From contig JAHJOK010000076.1 in NCBI GenBank assembly GCA_018820205.1, forward strand, positions 1 to 60,492: 60,492 bases of DNA, given 5' to 3'. The position numbers and the translations under genes were made by a program. The stretch's first letter is position 1, and each line of letters begins with the position of its first letter. Shown one piece after another: positions 1-9,015 of the stretch. Below the pieces are notes generated by a model, which worked only from the letters and a program-made list of their open reading frames with translations, had not been told where the DNA came from and made no database searches. The stretch comes from Alphaproteobacteria bacterium (GTDB lineage Bacteria; Pseudomonadota; Alphaproteobacteria; Caulobacterales; Caulobacteraceae).

Positions 1-1
1 A

Positions 2-2404
2 CCGGCCGCGCCCGTCGCCGCCGCGCCGGAGCCGACGCCCGCCCCGGCTCCCGCTCCCGCCCGTCCGGCTCCGCCCGCCCGCCCGGTAGTCAATTTCGGC
101 CAGCGCGTGCCCAAGGCGCCGAACCCGGCCCGCGCGCCGATCGACCGTCCCGCCTTCGGCGCCCGTTCGGCGCGTGAAGAAGCCATGGGCGGCGGCGAGA
201 AATCCTATTCCGACCGGCCCGCGTCGTCGCGTCCCGGGGGCGCACCGGCCCGTCCGGCCGAGCCTGTTCGCTATTCGGCGCTGAATCCCCGTCCGGCCCC
301 CGGTTCGACCCGGCCCGGCGGCGCCCGCACCGGCGCCGGCGGCCGTGCGGCGCCCAACGCTCCGCCCACGACGCCGGACGTAATGCGCCCCAGCCGCGCC
401 CCCGGCGGCGGCTTCGCCCGTCCGCTGCGGCCCGAAGACGATCGCGATAAGCGTTTCTCTGACGCCGGCAAGGCCGTCAGCCGCACGCGCGGCGAGCCCA
501 AGCGCCGCGAAGGCCGCCTGACCATCTCGGCCCTGGCCGGCGACGGCGACACCGCCGAGCGGATGCGGTCCCTGGCCTCGGTTCGCCGGGCCCGTGAACG
601 CGAGAAGGAAAAGCGCAAGGGCGGCTCGACCGACGCGCCGAACCGTCCGCGCGAGGTCGTCATTCCCGACGTCATCACGGTGGGCGACCTGGCCAACCGG
701 ATGGCCGTGCGCGGCGTCGACATCGTCAAATTCCTGATGAAACAGGGGCTGATGGTGAAGATCAACGACGTGATCGACACCGATACGGCCGAACTGGTCG
801 CCGACGAATACGGCATGACGGTCAAGCGGGTGTCGGATTCCGACATCGAGACGGGCTTCCTGTCCGATGCGATCGACGATGAGGCGACCACGCCGCGTGC
901 GCCGGTCGTGGCCATCATGGGTCATGTCGATCACGGCAAGACCTCGCTGCTCGACGCCTTGCGCACCACCGACGTGGCGGCGGGCGAGGCCGGCGGCATC
1001 ACCCAGCATATCGGCGCCTATCAGGTGAAGACGCCGAGCGGCGCCGCCGTGACCTTCCTGGACACGCCGGGCCACGCGGCCTTCAGCGCCATGCGGACGC
1101 GCGGCGCCAATGTCACCGATATCGTCATCCTGGTGGTGGCGGCCGACGACGGCGTGATGCCCCAGACCATCGAGAGCATCCAGCACGCCAAGGCGGCGGG
1201 CGCTCCGATCATCGTGGCGGTCAACAAGATCGACAAGCCGGACGCCGATCCGCAGAAGGTCGTCAACGAACTGCTGCAGTATGAAATCATCGGCGAGGCC
1301 CTGGGCGGCGACACCCAGATCGTCGAGGTCTCGGCCAAGGCCCGCACCAATCTGGACGGCCTGATCGAGGCCATCCTGCTGCAGGCCGAGGTCATGGACC
1401 TGAAGGCCGACCCGGAACGGACCGCCGAAGGCGTCGTTATCGAGGCCAAGCTGGACAAGGGTCGCGGCCCCGTCGCGACCGTCCTGGTCAAGCGCGGCAC
1501 CCTGCGTCGCGGCGACCTGATCGTGGCCGGCTCCAGTTTCGGCCGCGTCCGCGCCCTGCTCAACGAACGCGCCGAACAGCTGACCGAGGCGGGTCCGTCC
1601 GTGCCGGTCGAAATCCTGGGTCTGGACGAAGCGCCGTCTCCCGGCGAACCGCTGGCCGTGGTCGAGAACGAAGCCCGCGCCCGCGAACTGACCGAGTACC
1701 GCGCCCGCATCAAGCGCGAGAAGGCGACCGGCGGCATCAACCAGGTCAGCCTGACCGACATGATGGCCAAGCTGGGCTCGCAAAAGATCTCGGAGCTGCC
1801 GGTCATCATCAAGTCCGACGTCCAAGGGTCGGGCGAGGCCATCCAGGGCTCGCTCGAGAAGATGGGCAACGACGAAGTCCGCGCCCGCGTCGTCTATGCC
1901 GGCGCTGGCGGCATCACCGAGAGCGACGTCCAGCTGGCCAAATCGGCCGGCGCGCCGATCCTCGGCTTCAACGTCCGCGCGTCCAAACAGGCCAAGGATC
2001 TGGCCGAGCGCGAAGGCGTCGAGATCCGCTACTACGCGATCATCTACGACCTGCTGGACGACATCAAAGGCGTGCTGTCGGGCATGTTGGCCCCGCTGCA
2101 ACGCGAAACCTTCCTGGGCAATGCGGCCGTGCTGCAGGTGTTCGACATCTCCAAGACCGGCAAGATCGCCGGCTGCCGGGTGTCGGAGGGCGTCGTCAAG
2201 AAGGGGGCCAAGGTCCGGATCATCCGCGACGACATCGTCGTTCTGGAACTGGGTACGCTGCAGACGCTCAAACGCTTCAAGGACGAGGTCAACGAGGTGC
2301 CGGCGGGCCAGGAATGCGGCATGCATTTCCAGGGCTTCCACGACATCAAGGTCGGCGACTACATCGAGTGTTTCACCGTCGAAGAGGTCAAGCGCACGCT
2401 TTAA
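2..2404 (+). CDS. infB: Translation initiation factor IF-2, 5' end outside window
   Basis: This GTPase brings formylmethionyl-tRNA to the 30S subunit and promotes 50S joining. The reading frame is open from base 2, so the true start lies upstream; an internal ATG at 107 is not a likely start. The visible part begins with a Pro/Ala/Arg-rich low-complexity stretch typical of the long N-terminal region in alphaproteobacteria. It is followed by the IF-2 N-terminal fold and then the GTPase domain, with GHVDHGKT (from 920), DTPGHAAF and NKID in order. Domains II to IV follow and the frame ends with TAA. The next gene is an acetyltransferase 140 bases on, not rbfA, so the usual infB-rbfA pair is not seen here. 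Confidence 0.98.
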   Translation, partial: PAAPVAAAPEPTPAPAPAPARPAPPARPVVNFGQRVPKAPNPARAPIDRPAFGARSAREEAMGGGEKSYSDRPASSRPGGAPARPAEPVRYSALNPRPAPGSTRPGGARTGAGGRAAPNAPPTTPDVMRPSRAPGGGFARPLRPEDDRDKRFSDAGKAVSRTRGEPKRREGRLTISALAGDGDTAERMRSLASVRRAREREKEKRKGGSTDAPNRPREVVIPDVITVGDLANRMAVRGVDIVKFLMKQGLMVKINDVIDTDTAELVADEYGMTVKRVSDSDIETGFLSDAIDDEATTPRAPVVAIMGHVDHGKTSLLDALRTTDVAAGEAGGITQHIGAYQVKTPSGAAVTFLDTPGHAAFSAMRTRGANVTDIVILVVAADDGVMPQTIESIQHAKAAGAPIIVAVNKIDKPDADPQKVVNELLQYEIIGEALGGDTQIVEVSAKARTNLDGLIEAILLQAEVMDLKADPERTAEGVVIEAKLDKGRGPVATVLVKRGTLRRGDLIVAGSSFGRVRALLNERAEQLTEAGPSVPVEILGLDEAPSPGEPLAVVENEARARELTEYRARIKREKATGGINQVSLTDMMAKLGSQKISELPVIIKSDVQGSGEAIQGSLEKMGNDEVRARVVYAGAGGITESDVQLAKSAGAPILGFNVRASKQAKDLAEREGVEIRYYAIIYDLLDDIKGVLSGMLAPLQRETFLGNAAVLQVFDISKTGKIAGCRVSEGVVKKGAKVRIIRDDIVVLELGTLQTLKRFKDEVNEVPAGQECGMHFQGFHDIKVGDYIECFTVEEVKRTL

Positions 2405-2544
2405 GCTGGGTGCGCTATCGTTCGCGACGCGGTCGCTCTCGACTTGAGGGCATCGTGGCGCCGGGCGTCATCGCTCGACGGGTGACGTCTTCAGGCCTGC
2501 GCGCCAGCGCGGTCTTGCGCAGATGAACTGAAACGGGGATCGCC

Positions 2545-3099
2545 ATGACCGTGCCGGGACCGACGCTCGAGACCGAACGGTTGATCCTGCGTCCTCCGGC
2601 GATGGAGGATTTCGAGCGCTGGGCCGATTTTCAGGCCGACCCCGAAACCACCCTGTTCATCGGCGGGGCCAGGTCGCCGGCCGAGGTCTGGCGGGTGATC
2701 ATGTCGGTCGCGGGCGCCTGGGCCCTGACCGGCGCGGGGTTCTTTTCGGTGATCGAGAAGTCGAGCGGCCGGTGGATCGGCCGCATCGGACCCTGGTTCC
2801 CGCATGACTGGCCGGGCGCGGAGGTGGGCTGGAGCCTGCATCGCGACGCCATGGGCCGGGGCTACGCGCTGGAGGCGTCTGCAGCGACCATGGACTATGC
2901 CTTCGACGTCCTGGGCTGGGACGACGTGATCCATTCCATCGCGCCCGAGAACACAGCCTCCCAGGCCTTGGCCGCGCGACTCGGATCGGCCAATCGCGGA
3001 CCAGGCAGGCTGCCGCCGCCGTTCGAGGACTCTCCGGTCGATATCTGGGGCCAGACCCGGGCGGAATGGGCCTCCAACCGGCTGCGACTCTCCCGCTGA
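2545..3099 (+). CDS. GNAT family N-acetyltransferase
   Basis: The product has 184 residues and the RimJ/RimL-like GNAT pattern: an N-terminal LETERLILRPP strand, an acceptor region, and a G-x-G-Y-A-L-E-A acetyl-CoA loop near residues 110-118 (AMGRGYALEASAA). It is predicted to transfer an acetyl group from acetyl-CoA to a protein N-terminus or small molecule; the substrate cannot be told from sequence. The ATG lies behind a GGGGA stretch. A hypothetical upstream extension of the next gene overlaps its 3' end, but I start that gene later, so the two are probably separate units. Confidence 0.85.
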   Translation: MTVPGPTLETERLILRPPAMEDFERWADFQADPETTLFIGGARSPAEVWRVIMSVAGAWALTGAGFFSVIEKSSGRWIGRIGPWFPHDWPGAEVGWSLHRDAMGRGYALEASAATMDYAFDVLGWDDVIHSIAPENTASQALAARLGSANRGPGRLPPPFEDSPVDIWGQTRAEWASNRLRLSR

Positions 3100-3155
3100 A
3101 GCAACCGAACCCGGCCCTTGTCCGTATCTTGACGACCAGGGAGACCTACAGACCC

Positions 3156-3683
3156 ATGATTCGTCAAAGCCTCGCCGCGCTCGCCGGCCTCACCGTCCTC
3201 GCCTCCGCGGCGCCCGCCACGGCCCAGGCCACGGACGTCAACCTCGGCCGGTTCGACGGCCGCTGGTTCGAGATCGCGCGCAATCCGAACAACATGCAGC
3301 GCGACTGCAGCCGGGCGCAGATCGACTTCAACGCGTCCGACCGGGCCGACCGCTATGCGATTACCGTGACCTGCACGCGCAGGCCGGGCGGCAACATCGA
3401 GACCCTGCGCGCCAACGCCCGCGTCACCGATACGCAGACCAACGCCAAATTCCGTTTCAGCCTGACCGGACTGCTCAGTTTCGGCGGCCTTGCGTCGCAG
3501 CAGTACTGGGTATGGGACCATGCGCCGGACTACAGCTGGGCGATCATGGGCCTGCCGAACAAGTCCAGTTGGTGGATCTGGCACCGCAGCCAGAGCCCGG
3601 CGGCGGCCGTGCGCGCCTCAACCCTGGCCCGGGCGCGGGCCCTGGGTTTCGACACGGCCGGCGTGGTGCAGACGGGGGTCTAG
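3156..3683 (+). CDS. Lipocalin family protein (Blc-like), exported
   Basis: The product has 175 residues. It begins with a signal peptide (about residues 1-23, ending ATAQA) and continues with the bacterial lipocalin signature GRFDGRWFEIAR and a nearby CSRAQIDF. Lipocalins of this type bind hydrophobic ligands in or on the envelope, often membrane lipids under stress. No lipobox Cys is present, so I expect a periplasmic rather than lipid-anchored form. I chose the ATG at 3156 because it gives a clean signal peptide; a longer frame back to 3066 overlaps the acetyltransferase gene. Confidence 0.8.
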   Translation: MIRQSLAALAGLTVLASAAPATAQATDVNLGRFDGRWFEIARNPNNMQRDCSRAQIDFNASDRADRYAITVTCTRRPGGNIETLRANARVTDTQTNAKFRFSLTGLLSFGGLASQQYWVWDHAPDYSWAIMGLPNKSSWWIWHRSQSPAAAVRASTLARARALGFDTAGVVQTGV

Positions 3684-3704
3684 CCGCCCCACGGCTTGAA
3701 AGCG

Positions 3705-3719
3705 GAACGCAACCGGAAC
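3705..3719. promoter_or_regulatory. LexA (SOS) box upstream of mmcB
   Basis: The bases read GAAC-N7-GAAC, which is the reverse complement of the alphaproteobacterial LexA operator GTTC-N7-GTTC. It ends 11 bases before the mmcB start codon, overlapping the promoter/leader region, so LexA bound here should block mmcB expression until DNA damage. Confidence 0.75.
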
Positions 3720-3730
3720 ATAAGGAGGGC

Positions 3731-4177
3731 ATGCCCGCGGCCGCCGTCCATCTGGAACTCGCCTTCAGCCGTCCCGAGACGACGCTGGGCGTGACGCGCG
3801 GCGCGGCGCGGCTGCTGGTCGACATGGGCTATGCGCCCCTGCTGGAAGTCTGCCTGCCCAATGGCCGGCGCGCCGACGTCATGGCGCTGGGCCGAAAGGG
3901 CGACATCGTCATCTGCGAGGTGAAGTCCGGCCTCGAGGACTACCGCGTCGATCGCAAATGGCCGGACTACGCTCCGTTCTGCGACGCCTTCTTCTTCGCC
4001 GTGGCGCCCGAGTTTCCAGACGGCGTCCTGCCGGATGAGCCCGGCCTGATCGTCGCGGACGCCTTCGGTGGGGCCGTGGTGCGGGATGCGCCGGCCGTCC
4101 CCCTCGCGCCGGCGCGCAGAAAGGCGCTCACGATCGCCTTCGCGCGGCTGGGCGCGTTGCGGACCCTGAGAGACTAG
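3731..4177 (+). CDS. mmcB: MmcB family DNA repair protein
   Basis: The product has 148 residues. It resembles the MmcB family, with a restriction-endonuclease-like core: RADVMALGRKGDIVICEVKSG contains the D-x(n)-E-x-K pattern of PD-(D/E)xK nucleases, followed by DYRVDRKWPDY. In Caulobacter, mmcB is an SOS gene needed for mitomycin C resistance, which fits the LexA box just upstream. The ATG has a strong AAGGAGG ribosome site at 3722-3728. The stop codon overlaps that of the convergent response-regulator gene by four bases (CTAG, 4174-4177). Confidence 0.88.
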   Translation: MPAAAVHLELAFSRPETTLGVTRGAARLLVDMGYAPLLEVCLPNGRRADVMALGRKGDIVICEVKSGLEDYRVDRKWPDYAPFCDAFFFAVAPEFPDGVLPDEPGLIVADAFGGAVVRDAPAVPLAPARRKALTIAFARLGALRTLRD

Positions 4178-4740
4178 CGCGGCGCCCGTTTGGCGAGGAT
4201 CCGCTGCAGAGTGCGGCGGTGCATGCCCAGGCGGCGGGCGGTCTCAGACACATTGTGCTCGCACAGCTCATAGACCCGCTGGATATGCTCCCAGCGCACC
4301 CGGTCGGCGCTCATCGGATTTTCCGGCGGTTCGGGCGCATCGCCGGTGGCCAGCAGGGCCTTGACCACGTCGTCGGCGTCGGCGGGCTTGGACAGATAGT
4401 CGACCGCCCCGGCCTTGACCGCCGCCACGGCGGTGGCGATCGCGCCATAGCCGGTCAGCATGACGATCCGGGCGTCCTGGCGGTGTTCGCGAATGGCCTC
4501 CACGACCTTCAACCCGTTGCCGTCCTCCAGCCGCATGTCCAGCACGGCGAAGGCGGGCTGGCGCGTGCGCAGGGCCAGGGTCGCCTCGCCGACCGACCCG
4601 GCGGTGGTGACTTCGAAACCGCGCGATTCCAGCGCGCGACCCAGCCGCGTGCGCAGGGCCTGGTCGTCGTCCAGCAACAGCAGGGTGCGGTCTTCAAGCC
4701 CGGCGATGCGGGCTTCGACGGTATCGGCGATGGTCGACAT
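4174..4740 (-). CDS. regA: Redox response regulator RegA/ActR/PrrA family
   Basis: The product has 188 residues: a receiver domain with phosphoacceptor Asp68 (VLDMRLEDG) and conserved Lys118 (LSKPAD), a short proline-bearing linker (EPPENP), and a C-terminal Fis-type helix-turn-helix at about 160-186 (VSETARRLGMHRRTLQRIL). This is the RegA/ActR/PrrA layout; the protein controls respiration and energy genes when the cell's redox state changes. I start at the ATG at 4740 because it follows an AGGAGA site; a longer frame to 4788 would overlap the kinase gene. The cognate kinase lies just upstream on the same strand. Confidence 0.93.
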   Translation of the reverse strand: MSTIADTVEARIAGLEDRTLLLLDDDQALRTRLGRALESRGFEVTTAGSVGEATLALRTRQPAFAVLDMRLEDGNGLKVVEAIREHRQDARIVMLTGYGAIATAVAAVKAGAVDYLSKPADADDVVKALLATGDAPEPPENPMSADRVRWEHIQRVYELCEHNVSETARRLGMHRRTLQRILAKRAPR

Positions 4741-4784
4741 GGCGGTTCTCTCCTGACCCCAAGTCGGCCTCGGGGTCGTCCGGG

Positions 4785-6296
4785 TCAAGCGGTGCGGCGA
4801 TGGATCGCAGTCTGGTCAGAGGCCGGCGCCTCCAGCGCCCGCCGGTCCCAGCGGACGGTGACGCGCGCGCCCCGGTTTGCCCCGGGGCCGCCGTCGCCCT
4901 GACCCACGGTCACCTGGCCGCCCGTGCGTTCCAGCAGGGTGCGGGCGATGAAGAAACCCAGCCCCATGCCGCCCTGGCTCGGCGTGACGACCGGATCGAA
5001 CCGCGGCGGCGGCGGCGCAGGCTTTCCTCGCCGGGCCGGTCGCGCGGCGGCGGCGGCGGCGGCCAGCTGGGCCGCCAGAACCTGTCGCGCCTTGCCCTGG
5101 GGCCGCGACGTCACATAGGGCTCGCCGAGGCGCGGCAGGATGTCCGGAGCGAACCCGGGCCCGTCGTCCAGCACCTCGATCGTGATCCACTGCCCGTCCG
5201 CCGTGGCCTGGACATCGACCCGTTCGGCGGCGAAATCGGCGGCGTTCTCGACGATGGCCGACAAGCCGTGGACCACTTCGGCCAGCCGTTTGACGTGGGG
5301 TTCGGCCATGCCGGGCGGGGTGCGGACCGAAACCGCGATGTCCAGGTCGAAGCCCAGGTGCGGGTCCACCACCTCGTTCAGCAGGGCCTTCAGACCCACG
5401 TCGGTATAGAGTTCATCCCCATCCTCGGGCCGCTGCGACAGGCGTTTCAGGATGTCGCGGCAGCGGTCGGCCTGTAGCAGCATCAACCGCGCGTCCTCGG
5501 CGATCGGCCCGTCGGGCGGCGAGGCGCGCAACAACTCCTTGGCCACCACCTGGATCGTCGCCAGCGGCGTGCCCAGCTCATGCGCCGCCGCCGCCGCCAG
5601 ACCGCCCAGGGCGGCCAGCCTCTGTTCGCGCTGCAGCACGTCCTGGGTCGTGGCCAGGGCCAGTTCCAGCTTCTCCGCGTCCGCCGCGACCCGCCAGGCG
5701 TAGGCGGCGGTGAAGATGACGCCGGTGATCAGGGCCAGGCCGATGCCGAACCGATACAGCAGCGGCAGGTTCAGGTCGGCCCCTCGCTGCCACGGCAGGG
5801 GCATGGACCAGAAGAACAGGGCGGTGGTCGAGATCAGCACCATCAGCCCCAGCAGCAGGGCCTGACGCCCCGGCAGGGAGGCCGCCGCCACGGTGACCGG
5901 CGCCACCAGCAACAGGCAGAACGGGTTCTCCAGCCCGCCGGTGAAGGCCAGCAGGGCCGACAACTGCAGGATGTCGAACCCCAGGTGGATGCCCGTCTGG
6001 CGACCGTCCGGCAGCCGGCTGTCGGTCTGGCGCAGACGGGCCGTGGCCAGCAGATTGACCAGGACGCTGGTTCCGATGACGACCAGGCATTGCCACACCG
6101 GCAGCGGGAAATGCAGCGTGGTGACCAGCAGGAACACCGTCGCCGTCTGCCCCGCGATCGCCAGCCAGCGCAGGATGATCAGGGTCCGCAGCGACAGACC
6201 CCGGCTGCGCGGCGGCAGGTTGCTCCAGCCGCCGGACGCCGGCGGCGACTGCGACACGGGCTCGTGGGACGGAGGGTTGGCTTCGCTGGCGCTCAC
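4785..6296 (-). CDS. regB: Redox sensor histidine kinase RegB/ActS/PrrB family
   Basis: The product has about 503 residues from a GTG start. Six hydrophobic segments lie in the first half, with the quinone-linked heptapeptide GGLENPF at about 120-126. The H-box has His239 (AHELGTPL) and the redox-active Cys of the family sits at about 279 (QADRCRDIL). N-box (ENAAD, 350) and G boxes (DDGPGF, 377; GMGLGFF, 443) follow. Unusually, an insert of about 40 residues rich in Ala and Pro (399-440) separates the two G boxes. The frame stays open to 6479, but that would run through the divergent sco1 gene, so I use GTG 6296. It forms a pair with the adjacent regA. Confidence 0.93.
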   Translation of the reverse strand: MSASEANPPSHEPVSQSPPASGGWSNLPPRSRGLSLRTLIILRWLAIAGQTATVFLLVTTLHFPLPVWQCLVVIGTSVLVNLLATARLRQTDSRLPDGRQTGIHLGFDILQLSALLAFTGGLENPFCLLLVAPVTVAAASLPGRQALLLGLMVLISTTALFFWSMPLPWQRGADLNLPLLYRFGIGLALITGVIFTAAYAWRVAADAEKLELALATTQDVLQREQRLAALGGLAAAAAHELGTPLATIQVVAKELLRASPPDGPIAEDARLMLLQADRCRDILKRLSQRPEDGDELYTDVGLKALLNEVVDPHLGFDLDIAVSVRTPPGMAEPHVKRLAEVVHGLSAIVENAADFAAERVDVQATADGQWITIEVLDDGPGFAPDILPRLGEPYVTSRPQGKARQVLAAQLAAAAAAARPARRGKPAPPPPRFDPVVTPSQGGMGLGFFIARTLLERTGGQVTVGQGDGGPGANRGARVTVRWDRRALEAPASDQTAIHRRTA

Positions 6297-6351
6297 ACAC
6301 CGTCTATAGACCCCGCACGCGCCGCTGTCGGCCCGCAGGTTGAGAGACACG

Positions 6352-6975
6352 ATGCCACGCCGTTCCATCCTTCTGTTCGCCGGCGCCTGTATCGCCATCG
6401 CCGCCGCCCTGGCCACGGTCACCGTGATCGTGACGACCAGCCGAGACCGCGCAAACGCGGTGGCCGAAGGAACCGCCACGGGACAGCCCTCGGTCGGCGG
6501 TCCGTTCCAGATGGTGAATCAGCAGGGCCAGCCTGTCGATCAGACCCTGCTGGAGGGCAAATGGAGCCTGGTCTTCTTCGGCTTTACCTATTGCCCGGAC
6601 TATTGTCCGACGACGCTGACGGCGCTGGAGGCGACGCGCCAGCAGCTGGGTTCGGACGCCGACGACCTGCAGATCGTGTTCGTCAGCGTCGATCCCGAAC
6701 GCGATACGCCCCAGGCCCTGAACGACTATCTGTCGTCGGAAGGCTTTCCGCCGGGCGTCATCGGCCTGACCGGCACGCCGGAACAGGTGGCCGAGACGGC
6801 CCGGGTCTATCGCGCCTATTACCAGAAGGTCGGCGAGGGGGAGGGCTATACGATGAACCATTCCCTGACTGTCTATCTGATGGGCCCCGACGGCCGATTC
6901 CGTTCGGCCCTGGCCCACGACCTGGGCCCGGAACGCTCGGCCCAGCTGATCCGCAGGGTGATGGCGCGAGGCTAG
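6352..6975 (+). CDS. senC: SCO1/SenC copper chaperone
   Basis: The product has 207 residues with one N-terminal membrane anchor (about 7-29) and a thioredoxin-like periplasmic domain. The copper ligands are all present: Cys81 and Cys85 in CPDYCP and His170 in YTMNHS. SCO/SenC proteins deliver copper to the CuA or CuB site of cytochrome oxidase. The gene is divergent from regB, with only 55 bases between the start codons; the regB-senC linkage is classical in alphaproteobacteria. I prefer ATG 6352, since the possible TTG at 6340 adds only four residues. Confidence 0.93.
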   Translation: MPRRSILLFAGACIAIAAALATVTVIVTTSRDRANAVAEGTATGQPSVGGPFQMVNQQGQPVDQTLLEGKWSLVFFGFTYCPDYCPTTLTALEATRQQLGSDADDLQIVFVSVDPERDTPQALNDYLSSEGFPPGVIGLTGTPEQVAETARVYRAYYQKVGEGEGYTMNHSLTVYLMGPDGRFRSALAHDLGPERSAQLIRRVMARG

Positions 6976-6994
6976 GCTCGAAAATAAATCCTTT

Positions 6995-7004
6995 TGCAGT
7001 GCAG
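6995..7004. promoter_or_regulatory. TGC/GCA-rich site before phaZ, possible PhaR operator
   Basis: The sequence TGCAGTGCAG lies about 50 bases before the phaZ start. PhaR regulators of PHA genes bind TGC/GCA-rich sites in other alphaproteobacteria. The match is short and the assignment is tentative. Confidence 0.25.
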
Positions 7005-7055
7005 CGCGTTCTATGGTGGCATCACCGCCACGGCGGGGGCCGCTTACAGGATTTC

Positions 7056-8336
7056 ATGCTCTACGCACTTCACGAGCTCGCCTATCAGTCGGCGCAGCCT
7101 TTCCGGATCGGCGCGCAGATGGCGCGCAACTTCTGGACCTCGCCCTACAATCCGGCGTCCCAGACCGCCATCGGACGCACCGCATACGCCTCGGCCGAGC
7201 TGTTCGAGAGCGTCACGCGCCGCTACGGCAAGCCGGCATGGGGCCTGGAAGTCGTCACCATCGACAATCAGCCGGTGCGAACCACCGAACAGGTCATCTG
7301 GGAGAGCCCCTGGGTCCGGCTGGTTCGGTTCGCGCGCAATGTCGGCGACCTGAAACGGGCCAAGAAGCCGGTCGCGGCGCCCAGCGTTCTGATCGTCGCC
7401 CCCCTGTCGGGCCACTACGCCACCCTGTTGCGCGGCACGGTCGAGACCTTCCTTCAGGACCACGACGTCTATGTCACCGACTGGGTCAACGCCCGCCAGG
7501 TTCCGATGCTGGAAGGCCGGTTCGACTTCTACGACTATATCGACCACGTGCGGACGATGCTGGCCCAGATCGGGCCGCGCGCCCACGTCGTCGGCGTCTG
7601 CCAGCCGGGTCCGCCGGTGCTGGCCGCCGCCGCCGTGATGGCGGCCGAGAACGACCCGAACCGACCCGCCTCCATGACCTTCATGGGCTCGCCGATCGAT
7701 GCGCGCCTGTCGCCGACGGTGACGAACCAGCTGGCCGAGGCCAAACCCTTCACCTGGTTCCAGTCGAACATGATCCACACCGTGCCCTGGCCCTATCCGG
7801 GGTTCGGCCGCGAGGTCTATCCTGGCTTCGTCCAGCTCTACAGCTTCATGTCGATGAATGAAGAACGTCATACGGACGCCCACTGGGACTATTTCCGCAA
7901 CCTGGTCGCCGGCGACGGCGAAAGCGCGGACAAGCACGAGCAGTTCTACGACGAATACCTGTCGGTGCTGGACCTGACCGAGGAATTCTATCTCCAGACC
8001 ATCGACATCGTCTTCCAGTCGCACCTGCTGCCGCGCGGCTTGCTGGAACACCGGGGCGAAAAGGTCGACCTGACCCGGATCACCGACATCGGCCTGATGA
8101 CGGTCGAGGGCGAGAAGGACGACATCTCGGGCGTGGGTCAGACCCAGGCCGCGCACGAGCTGTGCACATCCATCCCCGACGACCGACGCGTGCTTTACGT
8201 CCAGCCCGACGTCGGCCACTACGGCGTCTTCAACGGGCGTCGGTTCCGCGAGGACATCTACCCCCGCACCCGGGACTTCATCGCCGCCAATGAAAAGCTC
8301 TGCGCCGTACCGGACCGGACAGCGGCTGCCGCTTGA
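7056..8336 (+). CDS. phaZ: Intracellular polyhydroxyalkanoate depolymerase
   Basis: The product has 426 residues and no signal peptide. It belongs to the intracellular PhaZ group that degrades native PHB granules. The alpha/beta-hydrolase nucleophile elbow reads VGVCQPG with Cys182 in place of Ser, as is characteristic of the PhaZ1-type enzymes; Asp (about EGEKDD) and His (QPDVGHYG) candidates follow near the C-terminus. Its function is to release hydroxybutyrate from storage granules. A hydroxybutyryl-CoA dehydrogenase gene is found further along at 22920-23801 but not in the same operon. The 3' end overlaps the next gene by 47 bases. Confidence 0.92.
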   Translation: MLYALHELAYQSAQPFRIGAQMARNFWTSPYNPASQTAIGRTAYASAELFESVTRRYGKPAWGLEVVTIDNQPVRTTEQVIWESPWVRLVRFARNVGDLKRAKKPVAAPSVLIVAPLSGHYATLLRGTVETFLQDHDVYVTDWVNARQVPMLEGRFDFYDYIDHVRTMLAQIGPRAHVVGVCQPGPPVLAAAAVMAAENDPNRPASMTFMGSPIDARLSPTVTNQLAEAKPFTWFQSNMIHTVPWPYPGFGREVYPGFVQLYSFMSMNEERHTDAHWDYFRNLVAGDGESADKHEQFYDEYLSVLDLTEEFYLQTIDIVFQSHLLPRGLLEHRGEKVDLTRITDIGLMTVEGEKDDISGVGQTQAAHELCTSIPDDRRVLYVQPDVGHYGVFNGRRFREDIYPRTRDFIAANEKLCAVPDRTAAAA

Positions 8337-9015
8337 GGGCGGCCTGCCCCTGAGGCTCAGTGTCAATCCGCGCGCCCGGCGCATCTCGATCCGGATCGAC
8401 ACGCGGGTCGGTGAAGCGGTCGCCGTCGCCCCGTCGGAACGACGGCTGATCGACGCCGTGGCCTTCGCCCGCTCCAAGGCCGGCTGGATCGCCGAAAGGC
8501 TGGCGGCGCGGACGGCGGGCGCAGCGCTGGAGCCGGGGGCCGTCATTCCGTTTCAGGGCCGTACGGTCAGGCTGGAGGCGACCGGCAACGCGGCGGCGGC
8601 GCGTCTGGTCGATGACGCCGCCGGGCTGCGCATCGCGTCGGGCGGAGAAGGCGAGGCCTTCTCCCGCCGCGTCGTCAACCTGCTCAAAAGGCTGGCGAGA
8701 GAAACGCTCCAGACCCGAACCGATTTCCATCTTCGCGCCCTGGGCCAGCGTCCCGTGACCCTGACCATCAACGATCCGGCGTCCCGCTGGGGGTCGTGCA
8801 GTCCGATGTCCCGCTCGATCCGCTATTCGTGGCGCGTGATCATGGCCCCGCCCCCGGTGCTGGACTATCTGGCCGCGCACGAGGTCGCCCATCTGGTCCA
8901 CGCCGACCACAGTCCGGCCTACTGGTCGGTGGTGCACGGCCTGGTGGGCGATCACCGGCCGTTCCGCGCCTGGCTGCGCGAGCACGGACCGGCGTTGCAC
9001 GCGGTGGGACGCTAG
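8290..9015 (+). CDS. YgjP-like (M48-related, DUF45) metallopeptidase
   Basis: The product has 241 residues. It carries RWGSCS (about 166-171) and the zinc site HEVAH (197-201) with a downstream His in HADHSPAYW, the pattern of the YgjP/DUF45 family of zinc metalloproteases. The physiological substrate is unknown. The start codon lies inside the 3' end of phaZ (47-base overlap), which suggests translational coupling; there is no other ATG before the conserved region. Its stop overlaps the stop of the convergent PBP1A gene (CTAG, 9012-9015). Confidence 0.88.
   Translation: MKSSAPYRTGQRLPLEGGLPLRLSVNPRARRISIRIDTRVGEAVAVAPSERRLIDAVAFARSKAGWIAERLAARTAGAALEPGAVIPFQGRTVRLEATGNAAAARLVDDAAGLRIASGGEGEAFSRRVVNLLKRLARETLQTRTDFHLRALGQRPVTLTINDPASRWGSCSPMSRSIRYSWRVIMAPPPVLDYLAAHEVAHLVHADHSPAYWSVVHGLVGDHRPFRAWLREHGPALHAVGR

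Noticed and set aside
271..1869. Long minus-strand reading frames opposite infB
   Set aside because: They are antisense frames created by high GC; they lack ribosome sites and family motifs, and infB is certain.
5580..7055. A very long plus-strand frame running into phaZ
   Set aside because: The first part is antisense to regB and overlaps senC in another frame; PHA depolymerase similarity starts at the ATG at 7056.
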